Below the pieces are notes generated by a model. That model saw nothing but the letters and a program-made list of their open reading frames with translations, was not told the DNA's origin and searched no databases. This document shows, piece after piece, positions 34,026 through 41,813 of a DNA stretch of 64,000 nucleotides. The position numbers and the translations under genes were made by a program. The DNA comes from Streptomyces guryensis (GTDB taxonomy: Bacteria > Actinomycetota > Actinomycetes > Streptomycetales > Streptomycetaceae), in the NCBI RefSeq assembly GCF_021261325.1, contig NZ_JAJSBI010000004.1:372001-436000 (forward strand), in the 5' to 3' direction. The stretch's first letter is position 1. Each line of letters begins with the position of its first letter.

Positions 34026-35366
34026 TCACACCTCGGGGGCGGCCGCGACCACGCCGGCGGCGACGGCGGCGCCCAGGGCCGCGTGGTCCGCGGTGGTCTG
34101 GTCGGCGTAGGCGAGGGCGAAGTCGGCGACGGCCTGTTCGAAGGTGTCGGCGCCGCCGAGATAGGCGGCTATGGCGATGCGGTCGCCGGAGCGGGCGTGG
34201 GCGCGGGCCAGGGCGGTGCCGCACAGCCGGGCGTACCCGAGCAGGTCGGCCGGACTCATCCCGGCCACGTCCGCGGAGCCCTTCATGTCGCGCAGCTGCC
34301 GCCAGTAGAAGGCGCGCCCCTGCGGTCCGCTCATCCACCCCAGGAAGATGTCACTCGCCGCCTGCAGCTGCCGCTGACCTGCGACGACGCGATGTCCGGG
34401 ATGGACGTACGGCCCGTGCGGCAGATGTTCCTCCAGTACGGACTTCCGCGCCTCCTTGATCTGCAGGAACAGGGGGTCGCCCTGGTCCCGTCCGGTGAGC
34501 AGTACGACGAAGCAGCGCAGGCCGACACTGCCGATGCCGACGACCTTGCGGGCGGCGTCCGCGAAGCGGTAGCGGTCCAGGAGCAGGCGACGCTCCTCGG
34601 AGAGGGTGGAACGGTAGTCGCTGAAGATCTTGCGCAGGGAGGCCGTGTCGGAGGCGCCGGCGGGTTCGAGGAGGGGCGGGTCGTGGATGATCCGGCGGCG
34701 CCCGTCGACCACCTCCGTGAGCTTGCCGAGGGCCTGCAGGCTGGTGCGGCGGCGGGCCCGGGTGAGGCTGGAGGCGACCTGCCCGCGGCGGCGGGCGGAG
34801 CGGACGAGGGGCAGCAGGGTGTCGGCGTCGAGGCGCTCGTACCAGACGGCGAGCTCGCCGCGCCCGGCCAGCCGCCGCATGGCGGCCCGGTAGGCGGCAC
34901 CCGCCTCCAGCGTCGCGCGCCGCACCTTGGCCTCGACGTGCCCGTTCGCCCGCCCGGCCACGGCGACGGACGCCGCGAGCCGCTCGACATCCCACTCGAA
35001 GGGGCCGGGAAACGTCTCGTCGAAGTCGTTCAGGTCGAAGAGAAGCGCCCGCTCCGGGGAGGCGTACACGCCGAAGTTCAGCAGGTGGGCGTCACCGCAC
35101 AGCTGCACGGTCAGCCCGGTGTGCGGCCGGGACGCGAGGTCGGCGGCCATCACGGCGGCGGCACCGCGCAGAAACGCGAACGGCGAGGCGGCCATCCGCC
35201 CGTACCGGATCGGCAGCAGCTCCGGCAGCCGGTCACGTCCCTGCCGTTCCAGTACGCCCAGGGGGTCGGCCCGGTCGACGGGCGGGACCCACCCCGCATG
35301 CGCGGAACGCGAAACCCTCCGCCGGGCGGCCTTACCCCGCTCGGCCCGGGCAACGGGCGTACTCAC
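34026..35366 (-). CDS. DUF2252 protein
   Basis: 446 residues from the likely GTG start at 35366 ('STPVARAERGKAARRRVSRS' follows); the frame is open to 35468. DUF2252 hallmarks: 'MAASPFAFLRGAAAVMAADL', 'VQLCGDAHLLNFGVYASPER', 'LFDLNDFDETFPGPFEWDVE' and 'VGIGSVGLRCFVVLLTGRDQ'. The family has a kinase-like fold (G-D-x-H-x-x-N and D-x-N-D-F-D resemble catalytic and Mg-binding loops) but no proven activity. Same strand as cheB, 49 bases apart. Confidence 0.9.
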   Translation of the reverse strand: MSTPVARAERGKAARRRVSRSAHAGWVPPVDRADPLGVLERQGRDRLPELLPIRYGRMAASPFAFLRGAAAVMAADLASRPHTGLTVQLCGDAHLLNFGVYASPERALLFDLNDFDETFPGPFEWDVERLAASVAVAGRANGHVEAKVRRATLEAGAAYRAAMRRLAGRGELAVWYERLDADTLLPLVRSARRRGQVASSLTRARRRTSLQALGKLTEVVDGRRRIIHDPPLLEPAGASDTASLRKIFSDYRSTLSEERRLLLDRYRFADAARKVVGIGSVGLRCFVVLLTGRDQGDPLFLQIKEARKSVLEEHLPHGPYVHPGHRVVAGQRQLQAASDIFLGWMSGPQGRAFYWRQLRDMKGSADVAGMSPADLLGYARLCGTALARAHARSGDRIAIAAYLGGADTFEQAVADFALAYADQTTADHAALGAAVAAGVVAAAPEV

Positions 35367-35851
35367 GGCCCCCACCACCGCATACCGCGCCTGCCCATCA
35401 CGCCTCCGGTGCGGTCGCCTTCCGTCGCCTCCTGATCGCAGTGAAGGCGGGGGCGGGGACGCGCGCATGCCGGGGGCGGCGATCGGGTGACGGGGCGCGG
35501 GGTGGGGTGGGGGACTTCGGGGACGGGGCTGGTGACTCCGGCCGCCGACGGACTCAGCACCAGCGGCTCACCAGCAAAAACCCGTGCCACCAGCAGTCAC
35601 CGCCAACCGAAACCAGCCGCACGAACGGCGACGTACAGCCGGTGGCTCGTGAGCGGGCACCCGCGCCCACGGCCGCGACCAGCCCCCCGAAGACCAACGG
35701 CCCAAGACACAAGGCCCACGGCCGACGGCTCACGAGCCAGGGCCCCTGCGGTCCGCCGTGACCGCCCTCAAGACCGGCGGCTGGAGACGAGGGGGCGTTG
35801 TCAGTGGGCTCCTGCAAGATGGGGGGACAGGTGGCTGACGGGGAGGCCGGG
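35367..35851. other. Long intergenic stretch between DUF2252 and HTH_42 genes
   Basis: About 480 bases with no convincing gene; short frames here are C/A-rich and lack family similarity. It contains an 11-base inverted pair GGCTCGTGAGC (about 35643) and GCTCACGAGCC (about 35727). It should contain two divergent promoters. Confidence 0.6.
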
Positions 35852-37057
35852 ATGAGTGACGGCGGGCGGTATGTCGGGGTGGCGGAGCGGCGGGCGCGGC
35901 TCGCGTTGCGGCAGCGGCTGGCTCCGGCGGCGCGGGCGGGCAGCCCGGAGGAGGTCGCGGGCACGCTGGTGGCACTGCACGGGTCGGACCCGGCGACGGT
36001 GCACCTGGCGGTGGGCGCGCGGCTCGCGGACGCGGCGGGAACCGTGGCGGAGACCGAGCGGGCGCTGTACCGGGACCGGTCGCTGGTGCGGATGCACGGC
36101 ATGCGGCACACGGTGTTCGTGTTCCCCACCGACCTCACCGCCGTCGTGCACGCCTCGACCGGCATCACGGTCGCCGGCCGGGAGCGGGCCTCGCTGCTCA
36201 AGGACATGGCGAAGGCCGGGGCACCGGACGCGGTTTGGCTGAAGGACGTCGAGGAGTCGACGCTGGCGGCTCTGGCGCGGCGCGGTCAGGCGACGGCGAC
36301 CGAACTCGCCCTGGACGAGCCGCGGTTGAGAGAGCAGTTCGTGTACGCGGCCGGAAAGAGCTACGAGGGCGTGCACACCGTCTCGACCCGCTTGCTGAGG
36401 GTGCTGGGAGTGGAGGGCAAGGTCGTACGGGGGCGGCCGCTCGGTTCGTGGACGTCCAGCCAGTTCCGCTGGGCCGTGGCCCCTCCGCACCCCGAACTCG
36501 ACGTGGCCGAGGCGCAGTCAGCGCTGCTCGGGCGGTGGCTCGCGGTGTGCGGGCCCGCCACGGAGGACGACCTCAAGTGGTGGACGGGGTGGAAGGTCAC
36601 GGACGTCCGGCGTGCGCTGGCGGCGATCGGCGCGCGGGCGGTGAGGCTGGACGAGGGCACGGGGTACGTCGTCGCCGGTGACGTCGAGCCGGTGGCGGGC
36701 CCCGACTCGCCGTGGGCCGCGCTGCTGCCCGCGCTGGATCCGACGGCGATGGGGTGGCGGGAGCGGGACTGGTACCTGGCGCCGGAGCTGCGGCCGTCGC
36801 TGTTCGACTACAGCGGCAACGTGGGGCCGACGGTGTGGTGGGACGGCCGGGTGGTGGGCGGATGGGCTCAGCGTCCCGACGGTGAGATCGTCTGGCGGCT
36901 GCTCGACACGGACGGTGTGGGGCGTGAGGCCGAGGCGGCGATCGCGGCCGAGGCGGAGAGACTGCGGGGGTGGGTGGGCGCCACGAAGGTGACACCCCGC
37001 TTCCGGACGCCCCTGGAGAAGGAGTTGGCGGCACTCCCCGGCCCGTCCGGCGCTTGA
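35852..37057 (+). CDS. Winged-helix DNA-binding protein, HTH_42 (YcaQ/AlkZ-like)
   Basis: 401 residues from ATG 35852, preceded by GGGGAGG. Family features are 'SPEEVAGTLVALHGSDPATV' near the N-terminus, 'RMHGMRHTVFVFPTDLTAVV', 'GKSYEGVHTVSTRLLRVLGV', 'LGRWLAVCGPATEDDLKWWT', and 'WYLAPELRPSLFDYSGNVGP'. HTH_42 proteins include AlkZ and YcaQ glycosylases that unhook interstrand crosslinks; most are uncharacterised. The catalytic Q-x-Q/Q-x-D motif is not evident (HGSDPA lies at that place), so this is probably the non-AlkZ subgroup with unknown function. Confidence 0.88.
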   Translation: MSDGGRYVGVAERRARLALRQRLAPAARAGSPEEVAGTLVALHGSDPATVHLAVGARLADAAGTVAETERALYRDRSLVRMHGMRHTVFVFPTDLTAVVHASTGITVAGRERASLLKDMAKAGAPDAVWLKDVEESTLAALARRGQATATELALDEPRLREQFVYAAGKSYEGVHTVSTRLLRVLGVEGKVVRGRPLGSWTSSQFRWAVAPPHPELDVAEAQSALLGRWLAVCGPATEDDLKWWTGWKVTDVRRALAAIGARAVRLDEGTGYVVAGDVEPVAGPDSPWAALLPALDPTAMGWRERDWYLAPELRPSLFDYSGNVGPTVWWDGRVVGGWAQRPDGEIVWRLLDTDGVGREAEAAIAAEAERLRGWVGATKVTPRFRTPLEKELAALPGPSGA

Positions 37058-37202
37058 GGACAGGGACTGGCATCCCATACCCCACGTGCCCACGGGGCAG
37101 CGCGTTCTCGGCGCCGGTCCGCGTTTTCAGCCCGTCCGGCGTTTGAGGACGAAGCCCCTTGAGGGCCGAAGCGGGGGCCTGGGGGCGGCAGCCCCCAGCA
37201 GG
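37036..37202. repeat. Intergenic repeat family B, one partial and one full copy
   Basis: A short copy (GCCCGTCCGGCGCTTGAGGA, overlapping the stop of the HTH_42 gene) is followed by a full one from 37128 (CAGCCCGTCCGGCGTTTGAGG, GGGGCCTGGGGGCGGCAGCC). The full copy matches 15645-15722 closely. Confidence 0.8.
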
Positions 37203-37256
37203 CGGCAACACAAGTGCCGGGTGCCCCCCGCAAGCAGGCGGCACCCGGCACCACAC

Positions 37257-37565
37257 TCAACGCGAATACCGCATCAGCGCCCGCACCATGTGGCACGTCG
37301 TGTCCGACGGCGGGTGGACGCCGATCAGTTCGGCCGTGCTCCGTATCGTCTCGTTGCGGGCCTGGTTCGGTACGTACACCCCCGTGTCGAGCAGGGCGAT
37401 GGCGAGCCGCATCGCCTTGAGGCGGCGGTTGTGCGTGACGTACCACTCGCGCGGACGGCCCGGCGGCAGCGGTCGCTTCTCCACGGGGTCGTACGGCAGG
37501 TCGAGCAGAACAGAACGCTTTGCGGTGGACTGGGTCGGCTTCGGCTTCAGTGCGGCAGCGGGCAC
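37257..37565 (-). CDS. Small conserved hypothetical protein
   Basis: 102 residues from GTG 37565. The ATG at 37571 abuts the AGGAGG ribosome binding site (37572-37577), so it cannot be the start; GTG six bases on is well spaced. The protein is basic at the N-terminus ('AALKPKPTQSTAKRSVLLDL'), then 'PYDPVEKRPLPPGRPREWYV', 'THNRRLKAMRLAIALLDTGV' and 'SDTTCHMVRALMRYSR'. No membrane segment. The text looks well conserved across Streptomyces in my memory, but I know no function. It faces an ArsC-like gene with a shared promoter region. Confidence 0.75.
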   Translation of the reverse strand: MPAAALKPKPTQSTAKRSVLLDLPYDPVEKRPLPPGRPREWYVTHNRRLKAMRLAIALLDTGVYVPNQARNETIRSTAELIGVHPPSDTTCHMVRALMRYSR

Positions 37566-37715
37566 AGGCATCCTCCTGTCGCGGTGAGGGCGTCGGAACG
37601 GGAGTTTCGGCAACCCCCCACACCCTCGAACACTTCTTCTAGTGTACCGCTCGGCACTGACAAAAGGCCCTGGCCACAGGGGCTTTGAGAGGGTCCCAGG
37701 GGTACCTTTGACCCC

Positions 37716-38075
37716 ATGGAGATCTGGATCAACCCCGCATGTTCGAAGTGCCGCAGCGCCATCAGCCTGCTCGATGCCGAGGGCGCCGACTACACCGTCC
37801 GCCGCTACCTGGACGACGTACCGAGCGAGGACGAGATCAGGGACGTACTCGACCGTCTCGGCCTCGAACCCTGGGACATCACCCGCACCCAGGAGGCCGA
37901 CGCCAAGGAGCTCGGACTGGAGGAGTGGGCGCGGGACGACTCTTCGCGCGAACGGTGGATCAAGGCGCTCGCCGAGCACCCGAAGCTGATCCAGCGCCCG
38001 ATCATCACCGCCGACGACGGCACCGCGGTGGTCGGCCGCACCGACGAGGCCGTGCGGGACGCCCTGTCGCGATAG
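37716..38075 (+). CDS. ArsC/Spx-family thioredoxin-fold protein
   Basis: 119 residues. Thioredoxin-like start 'MEIWINPACSKCRSAISLLD' carries C-x-x-C where ArsC-type reductases have C-x-x-x-x; 'YTVRRYLDDVPSEDEIRDVL', 'LIQRPIITADDGTAVVGR' with cis-Pro follows. The R-P-I/V motif and the preceding Lys are ArsC features, and Spx/MgsR-like proteins share the fold. Glutaredoxin-dependent arsenate reductase or a redox-sensing protein are the choices; there is no arsenic gene nearby, so I do not assign arsenate reduction. Confidence 0.85.
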   Translation: MEIWINPACSKCRSAISLLDAEGADYTVRRYLDDVPSEDEIRDVLDRLGLEPWDITRTQEADAKELGLEEWARDDSSRERWIKALAEHPKLIQRPIITADDGTAVVGRTDEAVRDALSR

Positions 38076-38084
38076 GCCCGACAG

Positions 38085-38127
38085 CAGGGAACGGAGCCGG
38101 CGCTGTGAGCCGGCTTCAACTTCCCTG
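38085..38127. terminator. Terminator after the ArsC-like gene
   Basis: Two-part stem: CAGGGAA / TTCCCTG outside and AGCCGG / CCGGCT inside. Confidence 0.75.
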
Positions 38128-38226
38128 TGACGCACGTTACTTCGGTGACTCCTGTAACCGCTGAGTAACCTCGTTCGGTATCTCGTACATAGCGGCGTAC
38201 GCTCCCCTACCTCGCAGGAGGCGCGC

Positions 38227-38955
38227 ATGTCGCGTAGGAGAAGTCTCGGTACGAAGAAGAAGATCGCGCTGCTGGTGAGCGCGGCGGCGGTGGCGGGAGG
38301 CGGCGCCTTCGTCATGGCGAGCACCTCGAACGCCGCGCAGAGCCCCCAGGCCAAGACCCTGTCGGCCGCGGACTCGAACGTCTGCCAGGGGCTCGCCACC
38401 GCCCTCGGCAACAACCAGAAGTTCATCGACGGGCAGAAGGCCGACCCCGACGCCCAGTCCGCGGCCCGGATCGCCAACCGCGAGGCCGTCATCGCGCAGA
38501 TCAAGGTCCAGCAGAAGGCGTCCGGTTGCACCGTTGGGGAGTCGGCTCAGGGCTCCCAGGCGACGCAGCCGGCGCAGAACGGTGCGGGACAGCAGGCGGC
38601 GGGACAGCAGGCGGGGGGTGCGCAGCAGTCCGCGCAGCCCTCGCAGGCGGCCTCGGCACCCGCGGGAAACGCGAACGGGAACGCGGGTGGCGGCGCTGCC
38701 GCCTCGGGTCAGCAGGTGTGCAACGGCTCCACCGTCACCCTCTCCGGAGAGGGCGGCGCGCCTGCCGCCTCCAGCAACCAGTTCCCGGCGGGGACGACGC
38801 TGAAGGTCACCAACCTGGACAACAACAAGTCCACGACGGTGAAGGTCACCTCGGTCTCCGGCAGCTGTGCCCTGCTCAACGACGCGGCCTTCGAACAGGT
38901 CCGGGAGCCCGGCAAGTTCCTGATCCGCCATGCGCTGATCGAGAAGGTGGGGTGA
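38227..38955 (+). CDS. Secreted Gln/Ala-rich protein with C-terminal RlpA/DPBB-like domain
   Basis: 242 residues, ATG with AGGAGG 7 bases upstream. Basic start then signal-like helix 'IALLVSAAAVAGGGAFVMAS' and 'SNAAQS'. The mature part has a helical region with two Cys ('SNVCQGLATALGNNQKFIDG' ... 'ASGCTVGE'), a low-complexity linker of Gln, Ala and Gly (about 115-160), and a C-terminal domain 'CNGSTVTLSGEGGAPAASSN', 'FPAGTTLKVTNLDNNKSTTV', 'CALLNDAAFEQVREPGKFLI', which reads like a double-psi beta-barrel of the RlpA/expansin type. The Asp/His catalytic pair of lytic RlpA is not clear. The same plan (TM, Cys-bounded helical part, Gln-rich linker, C-domain) appears in the DUF1996 protein at 46952. 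Confidence 0.8.
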   Translation: MSRRRSLGTKKKIALLVSAAAVAGGGAFVMASTSNAAQSPQAKTLSAADSNVCQGLATALGNNQKFIDGQKADPDAQSAARIANREAVIAQIKVQQKASGCTVGESAQGSQATQPAQNGAGQQAAGQQAGGAQQSAQPSQAASAPAGNANGNAGGGAAASGQQVCNGSTVTLSGEGGAPAASSNQFPAGTTLKVTNLDNNKSTTVKVTSVSGSCALLNDAAFEQVREPGKFLIRHALIEKVG

Positions 38956-38958
38956 GGC

Positions 38959-39837
38959 TCAAGGGCTCAAGAACCCCGTGAGGCGGCGGCCGAGTCCGGC
39001 GGGTGCGGCCTGCGGCAGCGCGTGATGGGAGACGTCCGGGACCACGACCGTCTCCGCGCGCGGCAGCAGCGCATCCGCCCTCGCCGCCACCTCGTACGTG
39101 TCATGTGTCCTGCTGTTCCCGGCCAGGAACAGCAGGACCGGCATGTCCAGCCCGCGCAGCGCGTCCGGCGCCGGGCGCGGACCGGTCACCGGCTTCGATA
39201 CGGAGGGGAAGCCGGCGGCCGCCTCCTGGAGCCGGAGCCAGTCGGGGTCGAGGGGCACTTCTCCGGTCCCTCCCCCGGCCTCCCATTCCAGGAAGGCCCG
39301 GGCCCGGCGGGGCGAGGGCCGCAGCAGCAGCGGCAGGGCGTGCAGGAGATACGCGGGCCGGTATCCGGCGAAGCACTGGGTGGGGTCCAGCAGGAAGAGC
39401 CGGCGGACGCGTGCGCGGGCGTGCAGCGCGTAGTGCAGGGCGATCCAGCCGCCGTACGAGTGCCCGCCCAGGTCCGTCTCTTCAAGGCCGAGGTCGTCCA
39501 GGACCACGTCCAGCCAGACCACCAGGTCGGCGACCGTACGGGGGTGACGGTCGCCGGCCTCGGTGCCGCGGCCCGCGCAGCCGGGGAGGTCGACGGCGAA
39601 CACGCGGTGGGTAGGGGCCAGGTCGGCGGCCTGCGCGTACCACGTGGCGGAGGTGGCTCCCCCGCCGCCGGGGAGCAGGACGACCGCGGGCGCGTCGACC
39701 GGGCCGCACAGGTTGACGTACGTCGTCCCGAAGGGCGTGGGGACGGTCACCGCCTCGCGCTCGGCGGGCCACTTGGCCATGACCTTGTCGTACGCGGTGC
39801 GGAAGCCGTCCATGTCGTAGGCGCTGCGAGCAGGCAC
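38959..39837 (-). CDS. Alpha/beta-hydrolase
   Basis: 292 residues from GTG 39837, with GGGAGG 6 bases before. Fold features: oxyanion region 'APAVVLLPGGGGATSATWYA', nucleophile elbow 'DLGGHSYGGWIALHYALHAR' (G-H-S-Y-G-G), acid near 'VLLFLAGNSRTHDTYEV', and catalytic His in 'TVVVPDVSHHALPQAAP'. A soluble esterase/lyase-like enzyme; substrate unknown. Divergent from a MarR gene with overlapping inverted repeats between them, which suggests MarR control and an aromatic or lipophilic substrate. Confidence 0.9.
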   Translation of the reverse strand: MPARSAYDMDGFRTAYDKVMAKWPAEREAVTVPTPFGTTYVNLCGPVDAPAVVLLPGGGGATSATWYAQAADLAPTHRVFAVDLPGCAGRGTEAGDRHPRTVADLVVWLDVVLDDLGLEETDLGGHSYGGWIALHYALHARARVRRLFLLDPTQCFAGYRPAYLLHALPLLLRPSPRRARAFLEWEAGGGTGEVPLDPDWLRLQEAAAGFPSVSKPVTGPRPAPDALRGLDMPVLLFLAGNSRTHDTYEVAARADALLPRAETVVVPDVSHHALPQAAPAGLGRRLTGFLSP

Positions 39838-39850
39838 CGGAACCTCCCTT

Positions 39851-39889
39851 ATTATCTCGTTAGGCGAGATACTCGGTGAACGAGATAAT
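39851..39889. promoter_or_regulatory. Operator between MarR and hydrolase genes
   Basis: Outer arms ATTATCTCGTT (39851-39861) and AACGAGATAAT (39879-39889) are perfect; inner arms ATCTCG/CGAGAT (39854-39870) form a second dyad. AT-rich, overlapping both start regions. A MarR dimer site is the natural reading. Confidence 0.85.
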
Positions 39890-39904
39890 AGTCGGAGGCA
39901 GTTC

Positions 39905-40357
39905 GTGCCGAACCCCCAGGGCCCCGAGATGGAGGTCGTCCACCTGCTGCGTGCGGCGACCGTCGAACTCGCCCTGCACAGCGCCCGTTTCGCGTCCCGC
40001 AACGGCATGCACCCCACGGACGTACGCGCCCTGATCGCCCTCATGGACGTCTCCCGCGCGGGTGAGGAGATGACGGCCGGGCGGCTCGGGACCGCCCTCG
40101 GACTGAACTCGGCGGGGACCACCGCGCTGGTCGACCGGCTGGAGCGGGCCGGGCATGTGCGCCGGGTCCGTGACCCACGGGACCGGCGCAGGGTGGTGAT
40201 CGAGGTGGACGAGCGGGCGGTCGGGCTCGGGTGGTCCTCCTTCGGGCCGCTGATCCAGCGGACGGTGGAGCTGCTGCAGGGGTACGACGAGCGGGAGGTG
40301 GCCGCGATCAGGGGGTTCCTCGCCGGGGTGCGGGACGCGGCCGCGGCCGGCGGCTGA
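39905..40357 (+). CDS. MarR-family transcriptional regulator
   Basis: 150 residues, GTG start with CGGAGG. Winged helix: 'NGMHPTDVRALIALMDVSRA', 'MTAGRLGTALGLNSAGTTAL', 'VDRLERAGHVRRVRDPRDRR' and 'RVVIEVDERA', which are the MarR recognition helix and wing with the D-x-R-D-x-R signature. Divergent from the hydrolase gene with a clear operator in the 67-base gap, so autoregulation and control of the hydrolase are likely. Confidence 0.94.
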   Translation: MPNPQGPEMEVVHLLRAATVELALHSARFASRNGMHPTDVRALIALMDVSRAGEEMTAGRLGTALGLNSAGTTALVDRLERAGHVRRVRDPRDRRRVVIEVDERAVGLGWSSFGPLIQRTVELLQGYDEREVAAIRGFLAGVRDAAAAGG

Positions 40358-40544
40358 CCACCCGGCCGTTTGCGCAGAACCCCATCGCATACGAGCCGCC
40401 GTACGGCATACCCCACGCCCACCCCACGACAGGCCGTACGAGGGGCCGTACGACGGGCCGTTCGCCGCCGCCGACCGCGTCGACCTGTCGACTCGCCGCG
40501 CCCCACCCGCCCTCACAGCGTGAATCGCGCCACACCACCGCCAG

Positions 40545-40582
40545 GTAACACGGGGTTCACACTCGAGCAATGGCCGGGAAAT
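40545..40582 (+). promoter_or_regulatory. GlnR-like half-sites upstream of glnII
   Basis: GTAAC, TTCAC, GCAAT and GAAAT occur at exact 11-base intervals (40545, 40556, 40567, 40578). This reproduces the helical spacing of GlnR a/b sites but with more mismatches than at glnA. It lies about 100 bases before the start. Confidence 0.65.
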
Positions 40583-40682
40583 CGCCTGTTGACAGGCTCG
40601 CGGACATCCACCGCGGCGCCCCAGTGCCGCAGCGCCGCAGCACCCGCAAGTGCGTAGACACATCCCCCGAAGGAAGTGGCCC

Positions 40683-41714
40683 GTGACCTTCAAGGCTGAG
40701 TACATCTGGATCGACGGCACCCAGCCGACCGCCAAGCTCCGTTCCAAGACGAAGATCATCGCGGGCGAGCCCGCCGGTCTGGACGCGCTGCCGATCTGGG
40801 GCTTCGACGGGTCCTCCACGAACCAGGCCGAGGGCCACTCCTCGGACCGTGTCCTCAAGCCGGTCTTCACCTGCCCGGACCCGATCCGCGGCGGCGACGA
40901 CATCCTCGTCCTGTGCGAGGTCCTCAACATCGACATGACGCCGCACGAGTCCAACACCCGTGCCGCGCTGACCGAGGTCGCCGAGAAGTTCGCCGCTCAG
41001 GAGCCGATCTTCGGCATCGAGCAGGAGTACACCTTCTTCCAGGACGGCTACCCGCTGGGCTTCCCCAAGGGCGGCTTCCCGGCCCCCCAGGGCGGCTACT
41101 ACTGCGGAGTCGGCGCCGACGAGATCTTCGGCCGTGACATCGTCGAGGCCCACCTGGAGAACTGCCTCGCGGCCGGTCTCGCCATCTCCGGCATCAACGC
41201 CGAGGTCATGCCCGGCCAGTGGGAGTTCCAGGTCGGCCCGGTCTCCCCGCTGGAGGTCTCCGACCACCTGTGGGTGGCCCGCTGGCTGCTCTACCGCACC
41301 GCCGAGGACTTCGGCGTCGCCGCGACGCTGGACCCGAAGCCGGTGAAGGGCGACTGGAACGGCGCCGGTGCGCACACCAACTTCTCCACCAAGGCGATGC
41401 GCGAGACCTACGAGGCGATCATCACCGCCGCCGAGTCGCTGGGTGAGGGCTCCAAGCCGCTCGACCACGTCAAGAACTACGGCGCCGGCATCGACGACCG
41501 CCTGACCGGTCTGCACGAGACCGCCCCGTGGAACGAGTACTCCTACGGAGTCTCCAACCGCGGCGCCTCGGTCCGCATCCCGTGGCAGGTCGAGAAGGAC
41601 GGCAAGGGCTACATCGAGGACCGCCGCCCCAACGCCAACGTCGACCCGTACGTCGTGACGCGCCTGATCGTCGACACGTGCTGCTCCGCGCTGGAGAAGG
41701 CCGGCCAGGTCTGA
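40683..41714 (+). CDS. glnII: Glutamine synthetase type II (eukaryotic-like)
   Basis: 343 residues, GTG start 40683 after GAAGGAAG. GSII: 'KAEYIWIDGTQPTAKLRSKT', 'WGFDGSSTNQAEGHSSDRVL', 'FGIEQEYTFFQDGYPLGFPK' (metal ligands), 'YYCGVGADEIFGRDIVEAHL', 'GQWEFQVGPVSPLEVSDHLW', 'WNGAGAHTNFSTKAMRE', and 'SNRGASVRIPWQVEKDGKGY'. No adenylylation site. Heat-labile second glutamine synthetase characteristic of Streptomyces, Frankia and rhizobia; under GlnR control in Streptomyces. Confidence 0.98.
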   Translation: MTFKAEYIWIDGTQPTAKLRSKTKIIAGEPAGLDALPIWGFDGSSTNQAEGHSSDRVLKPVFTCPDPIRGGDDILVLCEVLNIDMTPHESNTRAALTEVAEKFAAQEPIFGIEQEYTFFQDGYPLGFPKGGFPAPQGGYYCGVGADEIFGRDIVEAHLENCLAAGLAISGINAEVMPGQWEFQVGPVSPLEVSDHLWVARWLLYRTAEDFGVAATLDPKPVKGDWNGAGAHTNFSTKAMRETYEAIITAAESLGEGSKPLDHVKNYGAGIDDRLTGLHETAPWNEYSYGVSNRGASVRIPWQVEKDGKGYIEDRRPNANVDPYVVTRLIVDTCCSALEKAGQV

Positions 41715-41730
41715 TCCCGGTTCTCCGGAA

Positions 41731-41765
41731 AAGGGGCGTCCACCCGTTCGCGGTGGGCGCCTCTT
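41731..41765. terminator. Terminator after glnII
   Basis: Stem of AAGGGGCG-CCACCCG against CGGTGGGCGCCTCTT around a TTCG loop, 17 bases after the stop. Confidence 0.8.
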
Positions 41766-41813
41766 CGCGTTGGGCCCGGCGCGTTGTCAGTGGGGCGTGC
41801 AAAGGTGAAAGCC

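Noticed and set aside
34083..35435. 450-codon plus-strand ORF opposite DUF2252
   Set aside because: Antisense of a gene with clear DUF2252 motifs.
37569..37571. ATG start for the small gene at 37257
   Set aside because: It directly abuts the AGGAGG; GTG 37565 has proper spacing.
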